64,000 nucleotides of DNA from Brevibacterium limosum (lineage in GTDB: Bacteria > Actinomycetota > Actinomycetes > Actinomycetales > Brevibacteriaceae), in the NCBI RefSeq assembly GCF_011617705.1, contig NZ_CP050154.1:1550001-1614000 (forward strand). The letters are read 5' to 3'. The notes under the pieces were generated by a model. That model was not told the DNA's origin. It worked only from the letters and a program-made list of their open reading frames with translations, and searched no databases. Every line of letters starts with the position of its first letter. The stretch's first letter is position 1. Shown piece by piece: positions 47,086 through 56,051 of the stretch. Made by a program: the position numbers and the translations under genes.

Positions 47086-47979
47086 CTACAGTGCCAAGGT
47101 GTTCGTGGTCTTGCCGTACCCGACCGGGTAACGAGGAATCACGACCATGGGAACGGGAATGCTGCGCAGCATCTTGTTGGCGGTGGCGCCGAGGAACAGC
47201 GACTTCGGTTGTGCGAGCCGGCTCGAACCGATGATGACGATCTCGCTGTCGTCCCAGCTCAACCTCTCGACCGCGGAGTCGACGGATCGCCCGTGGGCGA
47301 CATCGACCATGACTTCGACCGCATCGTCGACCTGCTGGGACGCGCTCAGCAGCAGCCCTCGGGCATGGTCGGACGGTGAACGTCCGTCCGGCGAATGCGG
47401 CGGTGTGTCCAAACCGATGAGCGAGACGAGTCGGAGCGGGACGTCGTGACGGACCGATGAACTGACGGACACGTCGAGGACTGCCTCGGCGCCGACCCTC
47501 GTCCCGATCGCACACGTGAGCCGTGTCAGTCTGCTCGGAGGGAGATAGCCCGACGGAGCGAGCGCGACGGGGACCGACGCCGAATGCAGCAGGGCGTTGG
47601 CCACGGATCCGACCGTGAACCTTCTGAGCGGGCCGCGGCTGGCTGCCCCGACGACGATGAGGTCGCACGGTCCGGCGGATGCGATGTCGAGCAGTCCCTC
47701 TGCCATCGAATCGGCGAAGTGGATGGTGGCTGTGGACGTGATCGTCTTGGGGATGAGGTCGATGACCTTCGACAGACCCTCCTGCGCTGTGTCCTTGCGC
47801 AGCTGCTGGAACTCTCGCTCCTGAGCGGTCTGCGCGTGTTCGGGCTGTGGCCCCCGGATCACGTGGACGAGTTCGATTGCGACACTGTGCGGAGCGACGA
47901 CTGAGCGTGCCAGAGTGAGGGCCAAAGAGACGGCGTCTCTGTCGCGTCTGTCCAGAGTGATTCCGATGACGTAGCGCAT
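47086..47979 (-). CDS. Universal stress protein (tandem USP domains)
   Basis: A 297-aa protein with two USP folds. The first (about 1-140) has VVGAASRGPLRRFTVGSVAN, close to the ATP-binding G2xG9 motif; the second (about 150-285) has IGSSRLAQPKSLFLGATANKML. Usp genes occur in taurine loci of Paracoccus and Rhodobacter, so its position 12 bases before the MocR gene supports the assignment of the locus. The specific role is unknown. Confidence 0.85.
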   Translation of the reverse strand: MRYVIGITLDRRDRDAVSLALTLARSVVAPHSVAIELVHVIRGPQPEHAQTAQEREFQQLRKDTAQEGLSKVIDLIPKTITSTATIHFADSMAEGLLDIASAGPCDLIVVGAASRGPLRRFTVGSVANALLHSASVPVALAPSGYLPPSRLTRLTCAIGTRVGAEAVLDVSVSSSVRHDVPLRLVSLIGLDTPPHSPDGRSPSDHARGLLLSASQQVDDAVEVMVDVAHGRSVDSAVERLSWDDSEIVIIGSSRLAQPKSLFLGATANKMLRSIPVPMVVIPRYPVGYGKTTNTLAL

Positions 47980-48163
47980 TGAGTCTCCTTTGACCTGGTG
48001 CTCTGTATCCGTGTGGGCCGCGTCTTCCGCGTCCCGATTCGACTATAAGTGAGGCCCCTGGCCGCCGACAAAGCGCAGGTCAGAGACTTGAAGAGTTGCG
48101 AGAAGGCGACTCTCACAATCCTTGTGCTCATGATTGCTGCGGTTCACGGGAGTGAGCCGATCG

Positions 48164-49156
48164 CTATCGATCCTCACCGAGGTTGGAGCGCGGTCGCGAG
48201 GTTGTGTGCACAAGATCGCCGATCAATTGATCTCGGAACGCCTCGGTGAACTCCACTGACGTGTCACGGGCGACTTCGCTGAAAGCGCATGCCTCGGCTG
48301 ACGATCTACGCGCAATCATTACGGTCGGAGACTCGATCTTGAGGTCCCGGCAATTCAGGAAGACTGTGTCTCCGGCGGCTCGGAGGGAGCTGAGGTCGGT
48401 GACGAATCCGACGCCGTAGCCCCCGGCTATGAGTGCGATCTGGGCTCCTAAGGAATCTGCCTCGACGATGTCGGTCGGATCGAATCCTCCCCGGTCGCGG
48501 CAGGCCGTGACCAACGCATCGAAGTACCGGGGACCTCTGCTCCGGCTGTACATGATCAATCGTTCTTCGGCCAGGTCTGCGAGGTTCACCTGTGGTTTAG
48601 TCGCCAGCGCGTTGTCCACTGGCGCAGCCAGGATGAGTCTTTCTTCGAGCAGTACTGTCATCTCGAGGTCAGAGTCGCTGCTCTCACTGAGGATTTCATG
48701 GCGCTGCCGGGTGACGGCGAGGTCGATCGTCTTCGCCTGGAGTTTGTCGTCGAGGGTGGGGGCATCGCCGACGGCCGCCCGCACGTCGATACCGGGAAAT
48801 CTGCGACGAAACCGTGCGAGAGTGAAGGGGAGGAAGTTCTCGCACGCGGCTGGACTGACTCCTAGCGTCAGAGTGCCGCGGCCCTGTTCTCCGGCTGTGA
48901 CTACTCTCCGCTTCAGCAGCTGAGCTTGATTGAGCATGGTCTCTGCTTCTGCTCGGAGGGCAGATCCAGCCGATGTCAGCGCGATGCCTCTAGCGGTGCG
49001 ATTCATCAGGCGCTGACCGACCGCTTCCTCCAGCATCTTGAGCTGTAGGCTCAGGGCCGGTTGCGAGATGTGTAGACGGCGCGCAGCACGTGTGACATTT
49101 CCTTCCTCGGCGACAGCGGAGAAGTACTCAAGACGCTTGAGCGTCAGCTCAGACAT
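48164..49156 (-). CDS. LysR-family transcriptional regulator
   Basis: A 330-aa regulator with a winged helix (about 1-60, VTRAARRLHISQPALSLQLKML) and an effector domain (about 90-300, GTLTLGVSPAACENFLPF). It is divergent from the symporter-oxidase unit, its likely target, across about 107 bases. The last 30 residues are basic and variable. Confidence 0.88.
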   Translation of the reverse strand: MSELTLKRLEYFSAVAEEGNVTRAARRLHISQPALSLQLKMLEEAVGQRLMNRTARGIALTSAGSALRAEAETMLNQAQLLKRRVVTAGEQGRGTLTLGVSPAACENFLPFTLARFRRRFPGIDVRAAVGDAPTLDDKLQAKTIDLAVTRQRHEILSESSDSDLEMTVLLEERLILAAPVDNALATKPQVNLADLAEERLIMYSRSRGPRYFDALVTACRDRGGFDPTDIVEADSLGAQIALIAGGYGVGFVTDLSSLRAAGDTVFLNCRDLKIESPTVMIARRSSAEACAFSEVARDTSVEFTEAFRDQLIGDLVHTTSRPRSNLGEDR

Positions 49157-49263
49157 AACTTCCTCCTATGGGGATCATGAGAAGTTGGTATTGGACTTAT
49201 CGTAAAGCGGATCCGATGGTGGGTATCAAGTCGAATCTTCCAGTGTTGAAAGAAAGGCGACTA

Positions 49264-50682
49264 ATGAACCTCTCTGCCATAGACCTGATCGTCGTCGGAC
49301 TTTATTTTCTCGTCGTCCTCTTTATCGGGTTTCAGACGGCTCGACGCATCAAGAACGCAGATGACTTCTCCGTCGCGGGCCGTCGCCTGATCTGGCCGGT
49401 GGTCTTCTCGACCTTGGCTGCGACCTTCCTCGGCGGTGGAGCCACACTTGGACGCGCCGGTGAGTCCTATGAGGTCGGGTACGCATTTATGGTTGCCGCA
49501 ATCGCTTTCCCAGTGCAGACAGTGATCACCGGCTGGTTCGTTGCACCGCGACTCAACAGCTATACGAAATCCGTCACGATCGGGGATGTGTTCGACCTGC
49601 ATTCGGGAAAAGCTGCTCGGCTCATTGTCGGTGTTCTCGGACTCCTCGTCACTGTCGGCATCCTCGGCGCTCAGGGCCTGGCACTCGGGTCAATATTCCA
49701 GGTCGTCTTCGGTATTGATTCCACGTTGGGAATCGTCATTGGCATGGGAATCGTGCTCGTATACTCCACCGCCGGCGGAATGTGGGCCGATGTCCAGACC
49801 GATGTGTTCCAGTTCGTGCTCTTGGGACTGTTCCTCCCTGTGGCACTGCTCGTCGGTGTATTCCGCGCTGGCGGTCCGACTGATCTCATTGAAAGAATTC
49901 CTGACACCCACCTGGACTTCTTCGGGGCCTACGGGTTCTGGGAATTCGCAGCCATATTCGTTGCCTTTGCCCTGGGCGAAGCTCTCATCCCACCTTATGC
50001 ACAGCGGGCACTGGCTGCGCAGAATCCACTCTCGGCCAGGAGGGGGTACGCACGTGCCGGAGCCTTTGGTCTGGTCTTCTACTTCGTCAGCGCCAGTCTC
50101 GGAATCGTCGCTCTTGTTTTCTACCCGAACATCAGACCCGATGATGCGATCCCGACGATCATCATCGACATGCTCCCGCTCGGCATCGCCGGACTGGTCG
50201 CTGCCTCGCTCGTGGCAGTCATTATGTCGACTGCCGATTCATTGCTCAACTCAGCGTCGGTGATCTTATCCAACGATCTAGTCAAAGGATTCATCGCACC
50301 GAACATCAGTGGAAGAAACCTTCTGTGGGTCGAACGCTCCAGCAATTTCTTCATCGGCTTCGGAGCGCTGTTCTTCGCTCTCAATGCAGAGACCATCGTC
50401 GATGCACTCATGCTCACCTACGGACTGTGGGGCCCGACCGTCGTCGCGCCGTTCGTCTTCGCCGTCATGTCGAAGCGGAGAGCACCTGTCGCGATCGTCG
50501 CATCAATGCTGACCGGAGCGACAGTCGCGATCGTGTGGACCTTCGTGCTGGGCGCACCGAACGACATCAACGCCATCATCGTGGCTCTGCCGGTCAACAT
50601 AGCCGTCCTTGCTTGCAGCTACATGTTCATCGACAGGCCGAAGAACATTCAGACTGAAGTTGGAAAGGTGGTCACTTCATGA
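49264..50682 (+). CDS. Sodium:solute symporter family protein
   Basis: A 472-aa permease with about 13 helices of the SSS fold. The start region VGLYFLVVLFIGFQTARRIKNADDF carries the SSS family signature, followed by AATFLGGGATLGRAGESY and STAGGMWADVQTD. The ATG at 49264 is preferred to one at 49168: AAAGG lies just upstream, and the extra 32 residues do not look like family sequence. Its stop overlaps the ATG of a 54-aa membrane peptide (ATGA). Given the DadA-like oxidase downstream, it probably imports an amino acid or amine. Confidence 0.86.
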   Translation: MNLSAIDLIVVGLYFLVVLFIGFQTARRIKNADDFSVAGRRLIWPVVFSTLAATFLGGGATLGRAGESYEVGYAFMVAAIAFPVQTVITGWFVAPRLNSYTKSVTIGDVFDLHSGKAARLIVGVLGLLVTVGILGAQGLALGSIFQVVFGIDSTLGIVIGMGIVLVYSTAGGMWADVQTDVFQFVLLGLFLPVALLVGVFRAGGPTDLIERIPDTHLDFFGAYGFWEFAAIFVAFALGEALIPPYAQRALAAQNPLSARRGYARAGAFGLVFYFVSASLGIVALVFYPNIRPDDAIPTIIIDMLPLGIAGLVAASLVAVIMSTADSLLNSASVILSNDLVKGFIAPNISGRNLLWVERSSNFFIGFGALFFALNAETIVDALMLTYGLWGPTVVAPFVFAVMSKRRAPVAIVASMLTGATVAIVWTFVLGAPNDINAIIVALPVNIAVLACSYMFIDRPKNIQTEVGKVVTS

Positions 50683-50843
50683 TCGTCCTCGCAGCAGCAT
50701 TCATCGTCATCCCCCTCGTCATCATCATCTGGGTGGCCTTTGTAGGAACTCTCGGTCTCCGATTCTGTTGGGACATGCTCTTCCAATATTCACAGATGGA
50801 GAACGCCGCAGCTGCCGAGACCGAGCGCACAGCCGATGAATGA
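50679..50843 (+). CDS. Small membrane peptide, putative symporter partner (54 aa)
   Basis: A 54-codon frame starts on the ATGA that also stops the symporter gene and ends inside the next gene (8-base overlap). It encodes one strong helix (about 2-24, LAAAFIVIPLVIIIWVAFVG), then a charged tail with RFCWDMLFQYSQMENA. Coupled overlaps on both sides and the hydrophobic profile argue for translation. Several SSS symporters have such a tiny second subunit. I recognise no named family. Confidence 0.75.
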   Translation: MIVLAAAFIVIPLVIIIWVAFVGTLGLRFCWDMLFQYSQMENAAAAETERTADE

Positions 50844-52095
50844 ACGACCCGTGGACTACGACCTCATCGTCATCGGGGCCGGTGCTATCGGCGTCACCAT
50901 CGCCATGGACGCGGCCGAGCGCGGCCTATCAACAGCCGTCGTGGAAGCTCGTTCCGGACCAGGGACCGGGTGCTCCTATGCCAACGCCGGCCTTCTCGCT
51001 CCCAGCCACGCACATCCGCTGACAGGATTCGGCAATGTCAGAGCCGGACTGCAGAATATGCTCAATCCCTACGGCCCGTTCAAACTCGCCCCCAGCCCAG
51101 AGAATTTGAGATGGATCACTCGCTTCCTGCGGGCATCCCTACCGGGGGTGCATGGCAAAGCGGTCGATATCCAGCGTCGCCTCAGTGGGGCGAGCTCCGC
51201 GATCCACCGACGTGTCGCAGAATCGGGACTCGACACGGGGTTTCGACAAAACGGCCTGCTCGACGTCTACCGAGATTCTGCTGCTGCATACGCAACGACC
51301 GACGACCTCGACAATCACCCGCTACAACCGGCGTTCTCCTTCCTCAACGCAGCACAACTTGACGAAGAGATTCCGATGGCAACCGGTTTGGAAGCCGGAA
51401 TACTCACCACAGAAGACGCTCACTGCGACGGATACAGATATGTCCATGCCGTAGCCGACCGCGCAGTTGTGCTCGGCGTCGAGTTCCACTTCAACACACC
51501 CGTACAATCACTGATCCGCCGCAATCATGTTACGCGGGGAGTAAGGGCCGCAGTCGGTGACCTGACTGCTGAACACACAATCGTAGCTGCAGCCGAGCCA
51601 TCGAAGCGTCTGCTCAAGCCGACGGGCCTCCACTTACCTATGATTAGCGGAAAGGGATATGTCGTCGATGTGGCCAAACACCCGAACGACCCTGATCGCC
51701 CGATCGGCATAAAGGACGAGATGATCGTGGCAACCCCCTACCCTGATCGCCTCAGACTTGCCGGAGTTATGGAACTGACCGGGTCTGACGACTCTGTCGA
51801 TCACCGACGCATCGGCGCTATGATCACAGCCGGTGAATGCGTATTCCCTGACCTATCGTCGCGGGCGGTCCTCGAAACATGGGCGGGTCTGCGCCCCTGC
51901 ATCGCCGACGGTCTTCCCGCCATCGGCCGCACCCATGATCGGGGACTCTCGGTCGCGACCGGCCACGGCCAACAAGGACTGGTGCTGGCTCCTATCACTT
52001 CGGCGATCGTGCATGCTCAGATGCAAGGTCATTCGGGAACACCTTCGGGCGTCGATCCTCATTCGATCAGCCCCGAAAGGTTCCGGCGTCGCTGA
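50836..52095 (+). CDS. FAD-dependent amino acid dehydrogenase (DadA-like)
   Basis: A 419-aa flavoprotein of the DAO/DadA family. The FAD motif DLIVIGAGAIGVTIAMDAAERG is at about 8-29, SYANAGLLAPSHAHP follows near 47, and the C-terminal FAD region is TWAGLRPCIADGLPAIGRT with GHGQQGLVLAP. Members oxidise D-amino acids, glycine betaine derivatives or similar amines at the membrane. The start is ATG 50836. It shares an operon with the symporter and small peptide, under the divergent LysR. Confidence 0.88.
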   Translation: MNERPVDYDLIVIGAGAIGVTIAMDAAERGLSTAVVEARSGPGTGCSYANAGLLAPSHAHPLTGFGNVRAGLQNMLNPYGPFKLAPSPENLRWITRFLRASLPGVHGKAVDIQRRLSGASSAIHRRVAESGLDTGFRQNGLLDVYRDSAAAYATTDDLDNHPLQPAFSFLNAAQLDEEIPMATGLEAGILTTEDAHCDGYRYVHAVADRAVVLGVEFHFNTPVQSLIRRNHVTRGVRAAVGDLTAEHTIVAAAEPSKRLLKPTGLHLPMISGKGYVVDVAKHPNDPDRPIGIKDEMIVATPYPDRLRLAGVMELTGSDDSVDHRRIGAMITAGECVFPDLSSRAVLETWAGLRPCIADGLPAIGRTHDRGLSVATGHGQQGLVLAPITSAIVHAQMQGHSGTPSGVDPHSISPERFRRR

Positions 52096-52128
52096 TGCAA
52101 AGACCCGTCGCTCGTTAGGATCACAACT

Positions 52129-52859
52129 ATGGCAGATGCGGGCACGACGATAACTGGTTGAACGACACGGACCAAAGACACAGCGCTGATCTTCGAGGGA
52201 GGAGGGATGCGAGCTTCGCTCACCAGCGGCAGGGTCGGTACGCTGCTCAAGGCGGCCTGTCGTTCGGCCGGGTCGCACGCATCAGCGCTGGAGCATCGAG
52301 CACCGTGAAACATCTGTTCCGTGATATTTGGCGGGCCCGGCGGTCCTTCGTCGAGTTCGCCGCCGACTAGCAGTTCGGCGGACTCCGCCACTTCGCTCGC
52401 GGGCAGGGAATGTTCAATGCGGAGTACATCTACCAGTAAGCAGGTGCCGCCGGTGCACCTAAACGGCCGCGTCTACGTCGACGGTGTAATGGGCGGCGGA
52501 ATTGCGCTGAGTCAGGCTCAGCGGAGGGTTTTGAGCAGTTTGCCATCGTCCTCGCCCAGGAGCGGTCGTACCGGAAGGTGCCGCAGCAGTTCCCCGCGAT
52601 CTACCGCGACATCATCCGAAGGCACTAGGCGCTGAGTGAGGCGTTGCTGACGCGTTGGAAACGATACAACGAGACACGTGAGCGCATCTTCTCGCTCGAA
52701 GCCGAAGGCAAGGCACAGGTGTTCGCTCCCGACCGCATGCCGGTCGACAACAGTACTCGCGACATGTCACAACTGGCTGCCGCTCACCGGATTGGGCCAT
52801 CGCTGGCGTGTCGTGGACTTCCGGCGCTTCGAGAATTCGTCGACGCCCGATTGATCTGA
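52129..52859 (+). pseudogene. Patatin-like phospholipase, decayed paralog
   Basis: This is a rotten copy of the intact gene at 53592. Identifiable pieces are the oxyanion motif (EGGGMRASLTSG), a damaged nucleophile region (ISAGASST), the DGA motif (VYVDGVMGGG) and the C-terminal stretch TRWKRYNETRERIF to MPVDNSTRD. In between are premature stops (TGA 52160, TAG 52367, TAA 52437, TAG 52626), deletions and frameshifts. Confidence 0.85.
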
Positions 52860-52954
52860 GCAACCGACATCTACGTCCCAATCCTTCCCAACGGGCGAAG
52901 GTGCGTGCGTCTTCAACACCGGGCAGCGGCTGGCCGAAGGCGTCGCGGACGGCA

Positions 52955-53540
52955 GCATAGGCGAAGACCCGTCCGGGGCCCGATCTTTGTCCTCGAATTT
53001 GGGCAGGCCCTGTACTCGATGATCACCGGCTCATTCAGCGTCTTCGACCCGATCGTCGCCGAGGTAACGCAGCTCAGTGCCGGTGAGGCCGTGAACGTCA
53101 TCCCATCGACCGCATCGATCGGTGCTTCGGTGCGAACGCTGTCGGCCGAATCGACGAAGAGGTTCCCCGAACTCGCGACCCGACTGGCTGAATCCGTGGC
53201 AATCGCTCACGGATGTACCGCCGAGCTGGTATGGACCGAACAGTACCCCGTGACGGTCAATGATGCCGCCGAAGCGCAGTTCGCCCTCGAGACTCTCACC
53301 TCGGAGTTCGGTCCCGTTCGTGTTGTCGAGGCGCCGGATCCCGTCATGGGATCCGAGGACTTCTCCTATGTCCTCGAAGAGGTGTCGGGAGCCTTCGTCT
53401 TCTTCTTCGTCAGCCCGGCCAGTGTCGACCCGGAGACCGCGGCAACGAACCATTCCGCGGAGGTACTCTTCGACGATGCCTGCCTGCCCGATCAGGTAGC
53501 TGCTCTGGCCACTCTTGCATGGAAACGTTCACAGCGGTAA
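52955..53540 (+). pseudogene. M20-type amidohydrolase, C-terminal fragment
   Basis: The intact part reads FSVFDPIVAEVTQLSAGEAVNVIPSTASIGA then RTLSAES, AIAHGCTAELVWTEQYPVTVND and MGSEDFSYVLEEVSGAF. This is the dimerisation and C-terminal half of an M20 aminoacylase/carboxypeptidase. The catalytic N-terminal half is missing; the sequence before about 52955 is scrambled. It lies between the two patatin copies. Confidence 0.8.
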
Positions 53541-53591
53541 TGGGACTGGAGGCGGCATTAGCGTCAATCAGCAGTCGTTAGGATGATCGAT

Positions 53592-54503
53592 ATGACGAAT
53601 GGGGAGCAGCCGACGGAAACGACGCGTATCAGCGATACCGCACTCATCTTCGAAGGCGGTGGGATGCGGGCCTCACTCACCAGTGCCATGGCTGTCACCT
53701 TGCTCAACGAAGGCCTGTCATTCGACTGGGTTGCTGGCATTAGTGCGGGAGCTTCCACTGCAGTGAACTATCTGTCCGGAGATAGGTGGAGAGTGCGTCG
53801 ATCGTTCGTCGAATTTGCCAAGGAAGAAGAATTCGGCGGGTGGCGCTACTTCGCTCGCGGCAAAGGGATGTTCCATGGCGAGTACATCTACCAGCGAGCA
53901 GGTGCACCCGACGAAGCACTGCCGTTCGATTGGGACACCTACGAATCGAGCACCGGCGACATGCGGATCATCGCGTTCGATGCCAAAACCGGCGACGAGG
54001 CGGTGTGGTCGAAGAAAGACACCCCGAACATCGACGATCTGATGATCCGTGTGCAGGCATCGTCGACGATGCCGATTGTCATGCCACCAGTGCACCTCGA
54101 CGGGCACGTGTACGTCGACGGTGCGATGGGGGAGGACGGCGGAATCGCGTTGAGTCAGGCTCAACGCGAGGGCTTCGAGAAGTTCGTCATCGTCCTGACT
54201 CAGGAACGCACTTACAAGAAGGAGCCGCAGCGATTCCCCGCAGTCTTTCGCGGCATCTTCCGAAAGTATCCGGCCTTGGCTGATGCGCTTCTGACTCGAT
54301 GGAAGCGCTACAACGAGACTCGTGAACGGATCTTCGCCCTCGAAGATGAGGGCAAGGCACACGTGTTCGTCCCCGACCGCATGCCGGTCGACAACAGCAC
54401 CCGTGATCTCGCGCGTTTGGCAGCTGCCCATCGGATGGGGCTGTCACAGGCCCGTCGTGAACTTCCGGCGCTTCGAGAATTCGTCTACGCCCAATTCGTC
54501 TGA
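53592..54503 (+). CDS. Patatin-like phospholipase
   Basis: A 303-aa serine hydrolase. The oxyanion motif is FEGGGMRASL, the nucleophile GISAGAST (GxSxG) and the catalytic Asp DGAMGEDGG, forming the patatin Ser-Asp dyad. No signal peptide, so probably cytoplasmic lipid or ester hydrolysis. It is close to the YjjU type. The start at 53592 rather than 53583 is supported by alignment with the decayed paralog, where only that ATG is conserved. Confidence 0.86.
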   Translation: MTNGEQPTETTRISDTALIFEGGGMRASLTSAMAVTLLNEGLSFDWVAGISAGASTAVNYLSGDRWRVRRSFVEFAKEEEFGGWRYFARGKGMFHGEYIYQRAGAPDEALPFDWDTYESSTGDMRIIAFDAKTGDEAVWSKKDTPNIDDLMIRVQASSTMPIVMPPVHLDGHVYVDGAMGEDGGIALSQAQREGFEKFVIVLTQERTYKKEPQRFPAVFRGIFRKYPALADALLTRWKRYNETRERIFALEDEGKAHVFVPDRMPVDNSTRDLARLAAAHRMGLSQARRELPALREFVYAQFV

Positions 54504-54978
54504 GCGAACGTGATCGGGAACTGCCCCCGAGTAGATTGTCTGTGCGCGCAGAAGCCCATTGCGGCGAGTGTGCGGGAGTCATATCGCTGCGAAGTGCAGG
54601 AGCGGCAGAGAATCATTCGTCACATCGCCACCGCCTACGGTCTGCTTCGGCTCGTCCGAAGATGTTCTCCACCCGTGTGGCTAATGAATGGCGAGAGAAA
54701 CCGACAACTTTCACAGGATGCACCAGTAGCGCTCCCTGCAGCTCAACTCTTGAAATAGCACCAACCGATGAGTGCACCGTCGAGCCCGGTGCCTACTTTG
54801 ATCCCCATGGTGGCCCCGCGATAGAAGAGACCTTCGATGAGGATGCGCGTCCTCATAGTTTCACCGGGCGCAGGCGATCGGAAAATATGCGAATGTCCAA
54901 GGTCGAGTGGCACCGATGCACAATTTGGCGACTCGAGGCAGCTGCCGCGTAGGTAACTGTTGATCGAGGTGGAGCCGC
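54504..54978. other. Gap without a supported gene
   Basis: These 475 bases show no complete gene. A plus-strand stretch around 54773-54835 encodes ECTVEPGAYFDPHGGPAIEE, which resembles the metal-site region of M24 (Xaa-Pro) peptidases and may be a fragment. Confidence 0.35.
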
Positions 54979-55827
54979 TTAGTCGCTGATCACCGCTTGT
55001 GTTCGCGACCACATGGACTGAAGTTCCTCGAGCATTTCTGCAGAGCGTTGGCTGTCGAGGTTTGCGATGGCGCCCACAATGCACTGAGCCACGCTGACTG
55101 CGCATGTTACGGATGCCATCGGACCGACGCCTTCTGAGGGCACGAGAATCAGCTGGTCTGCGAGTTCAGCCAAGTGCGAGTGCTGGTCGGCAACGACGAT
55201 CAGGTGCACACCTCGTTCCTTCGCCAGTTCGCATAATGGGACGATGCTTGAGCTGGTTTTCCAAATGGAGAATGTCAGGAGACAGTCGCCTGGCTGCAGC
55301 AGGCGAATGCTATTGATCATACTGGTCGTCGAGCCGGAGCTGATTGAAACGTTGTAGCCAAGTCCCTGCGCGTTGTGAGCTAAAACCGTGCCTGGTGCCA
55401 CATAAGCACCGGTGGCTAAGACCTTGGTAGACCGGGACGAGGTAATCATGTCCGCAACCGTGCTGATCGACTCTTCGGAAAGTGATTCCGAGAGGAGGCC
55501 GAGGAGTTCAAGGTCTTTACCGACCGATGACACTGCCTGCCCCGCGCTGATGCTGGTGTTTCTAACAAAATGCTTGTCGGCGTCCAAGGATGAGAGGAAC
55601 CGGTTCCGAATCTCCGTTGACAGTTCCGACCAGCCTGTGAAGTCTATGGCCTGTGCGGCTCTGACGACGGTGGCGACGTTCACCCCGGCCACTTCGGCGA
55701 GGGCCGCCGCACTACAGTACGACGCCGTCTCAGGGTCGTTGGCGATGGCCTTGAGCACAGACCTCGTTCCCGGGGAGAGTCTGCGCTGGGACATGAGGTG
55801 TTCGAGCCATGTCGCAATGATTTTCAC
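54979..55827 (-). CDS. RpiR/MurR-family transcriptional regulator with SIS domain
   Basis: A 282-aa regulator. The N-terminal HTH_6 domain (about 10-80, AAALAEVAGVNVATVVRAAQ) is followed by a SIS sugar-phosphate-type domain (about 120-260, VLATGAYVAPGTVLAHNAQGLGYNVSI, and LTFSIWKTSSSIVPLCELAKERG). The GTG at 55827, with TAGGAGAC upstream, is used; an ATG at 55989 would pass through the promoter. It is divergent from the peptide ABC operon, its likely target. Confidence 0.85.
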   Translation of the reverse strand: MKIIATWLEHLMSQRRLSPGTRSVLKAIANDPETASYCSAAALAEVAGVNVATVVRAAQAIDFTGWSELSTEIRNRFLSSLDADKHFVRNTSISAGQAVSSVGKDLELLGLLSESLSEESISTVADMITSSRSTKVLATGAYVAPGTVLAHNAQGLGYNVSISSGSTTSMINSIRLLQPGDCLLTFSIWKTSSSIVPLCELAKERGVHLIVVADQHSHLAELADQLILVPSEGVGPMASVTCAVSVAQCIVGAIANLDSQRSAEMLEELQSMWSRTQAVISD

Positions 55828-55839
55828 TATATGTCTCCT

Positions 55840-55859
55840 ATTGCAATGAACGTTGCGAT
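55840..55859. promoter_or_regulatory. Putative RpiR-type operator
   Basis: An inverted repeat, ATTGCAA - 6 bases - TTGCGAT, lies 12 bases before the regulator start, overlapping the region between it and the ABC operon. A second similar half (GTCGCAATGA) lies inside the gene at 55811. Confidence 0.45.
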
Positions 55860-56051
55860 CTGATTGTATACGAGGTGTGGTGAAGATCACGTGTGCATAG
55901 TTCCGGGCCTGGTGGAAGCGCTTGTTGAGTCGACGGTTGGAGATAAGCCATGAAGGCGCAACGGTGCAATGGATACTGCAAAAGGGCAAGTGTGCGGCGC
56001 CCTACGCGCTCTGAGCCACACATCATGACAGAACAGTCGAAGGAGACTTTC

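Noticed and set aside
54773-54835. TVEPGAYF-like peptide resembling M24 peptidases
   Set aside because: Only about 20 residues match, with no ligand pattern before or after. Kept as a remark, not as a gene.
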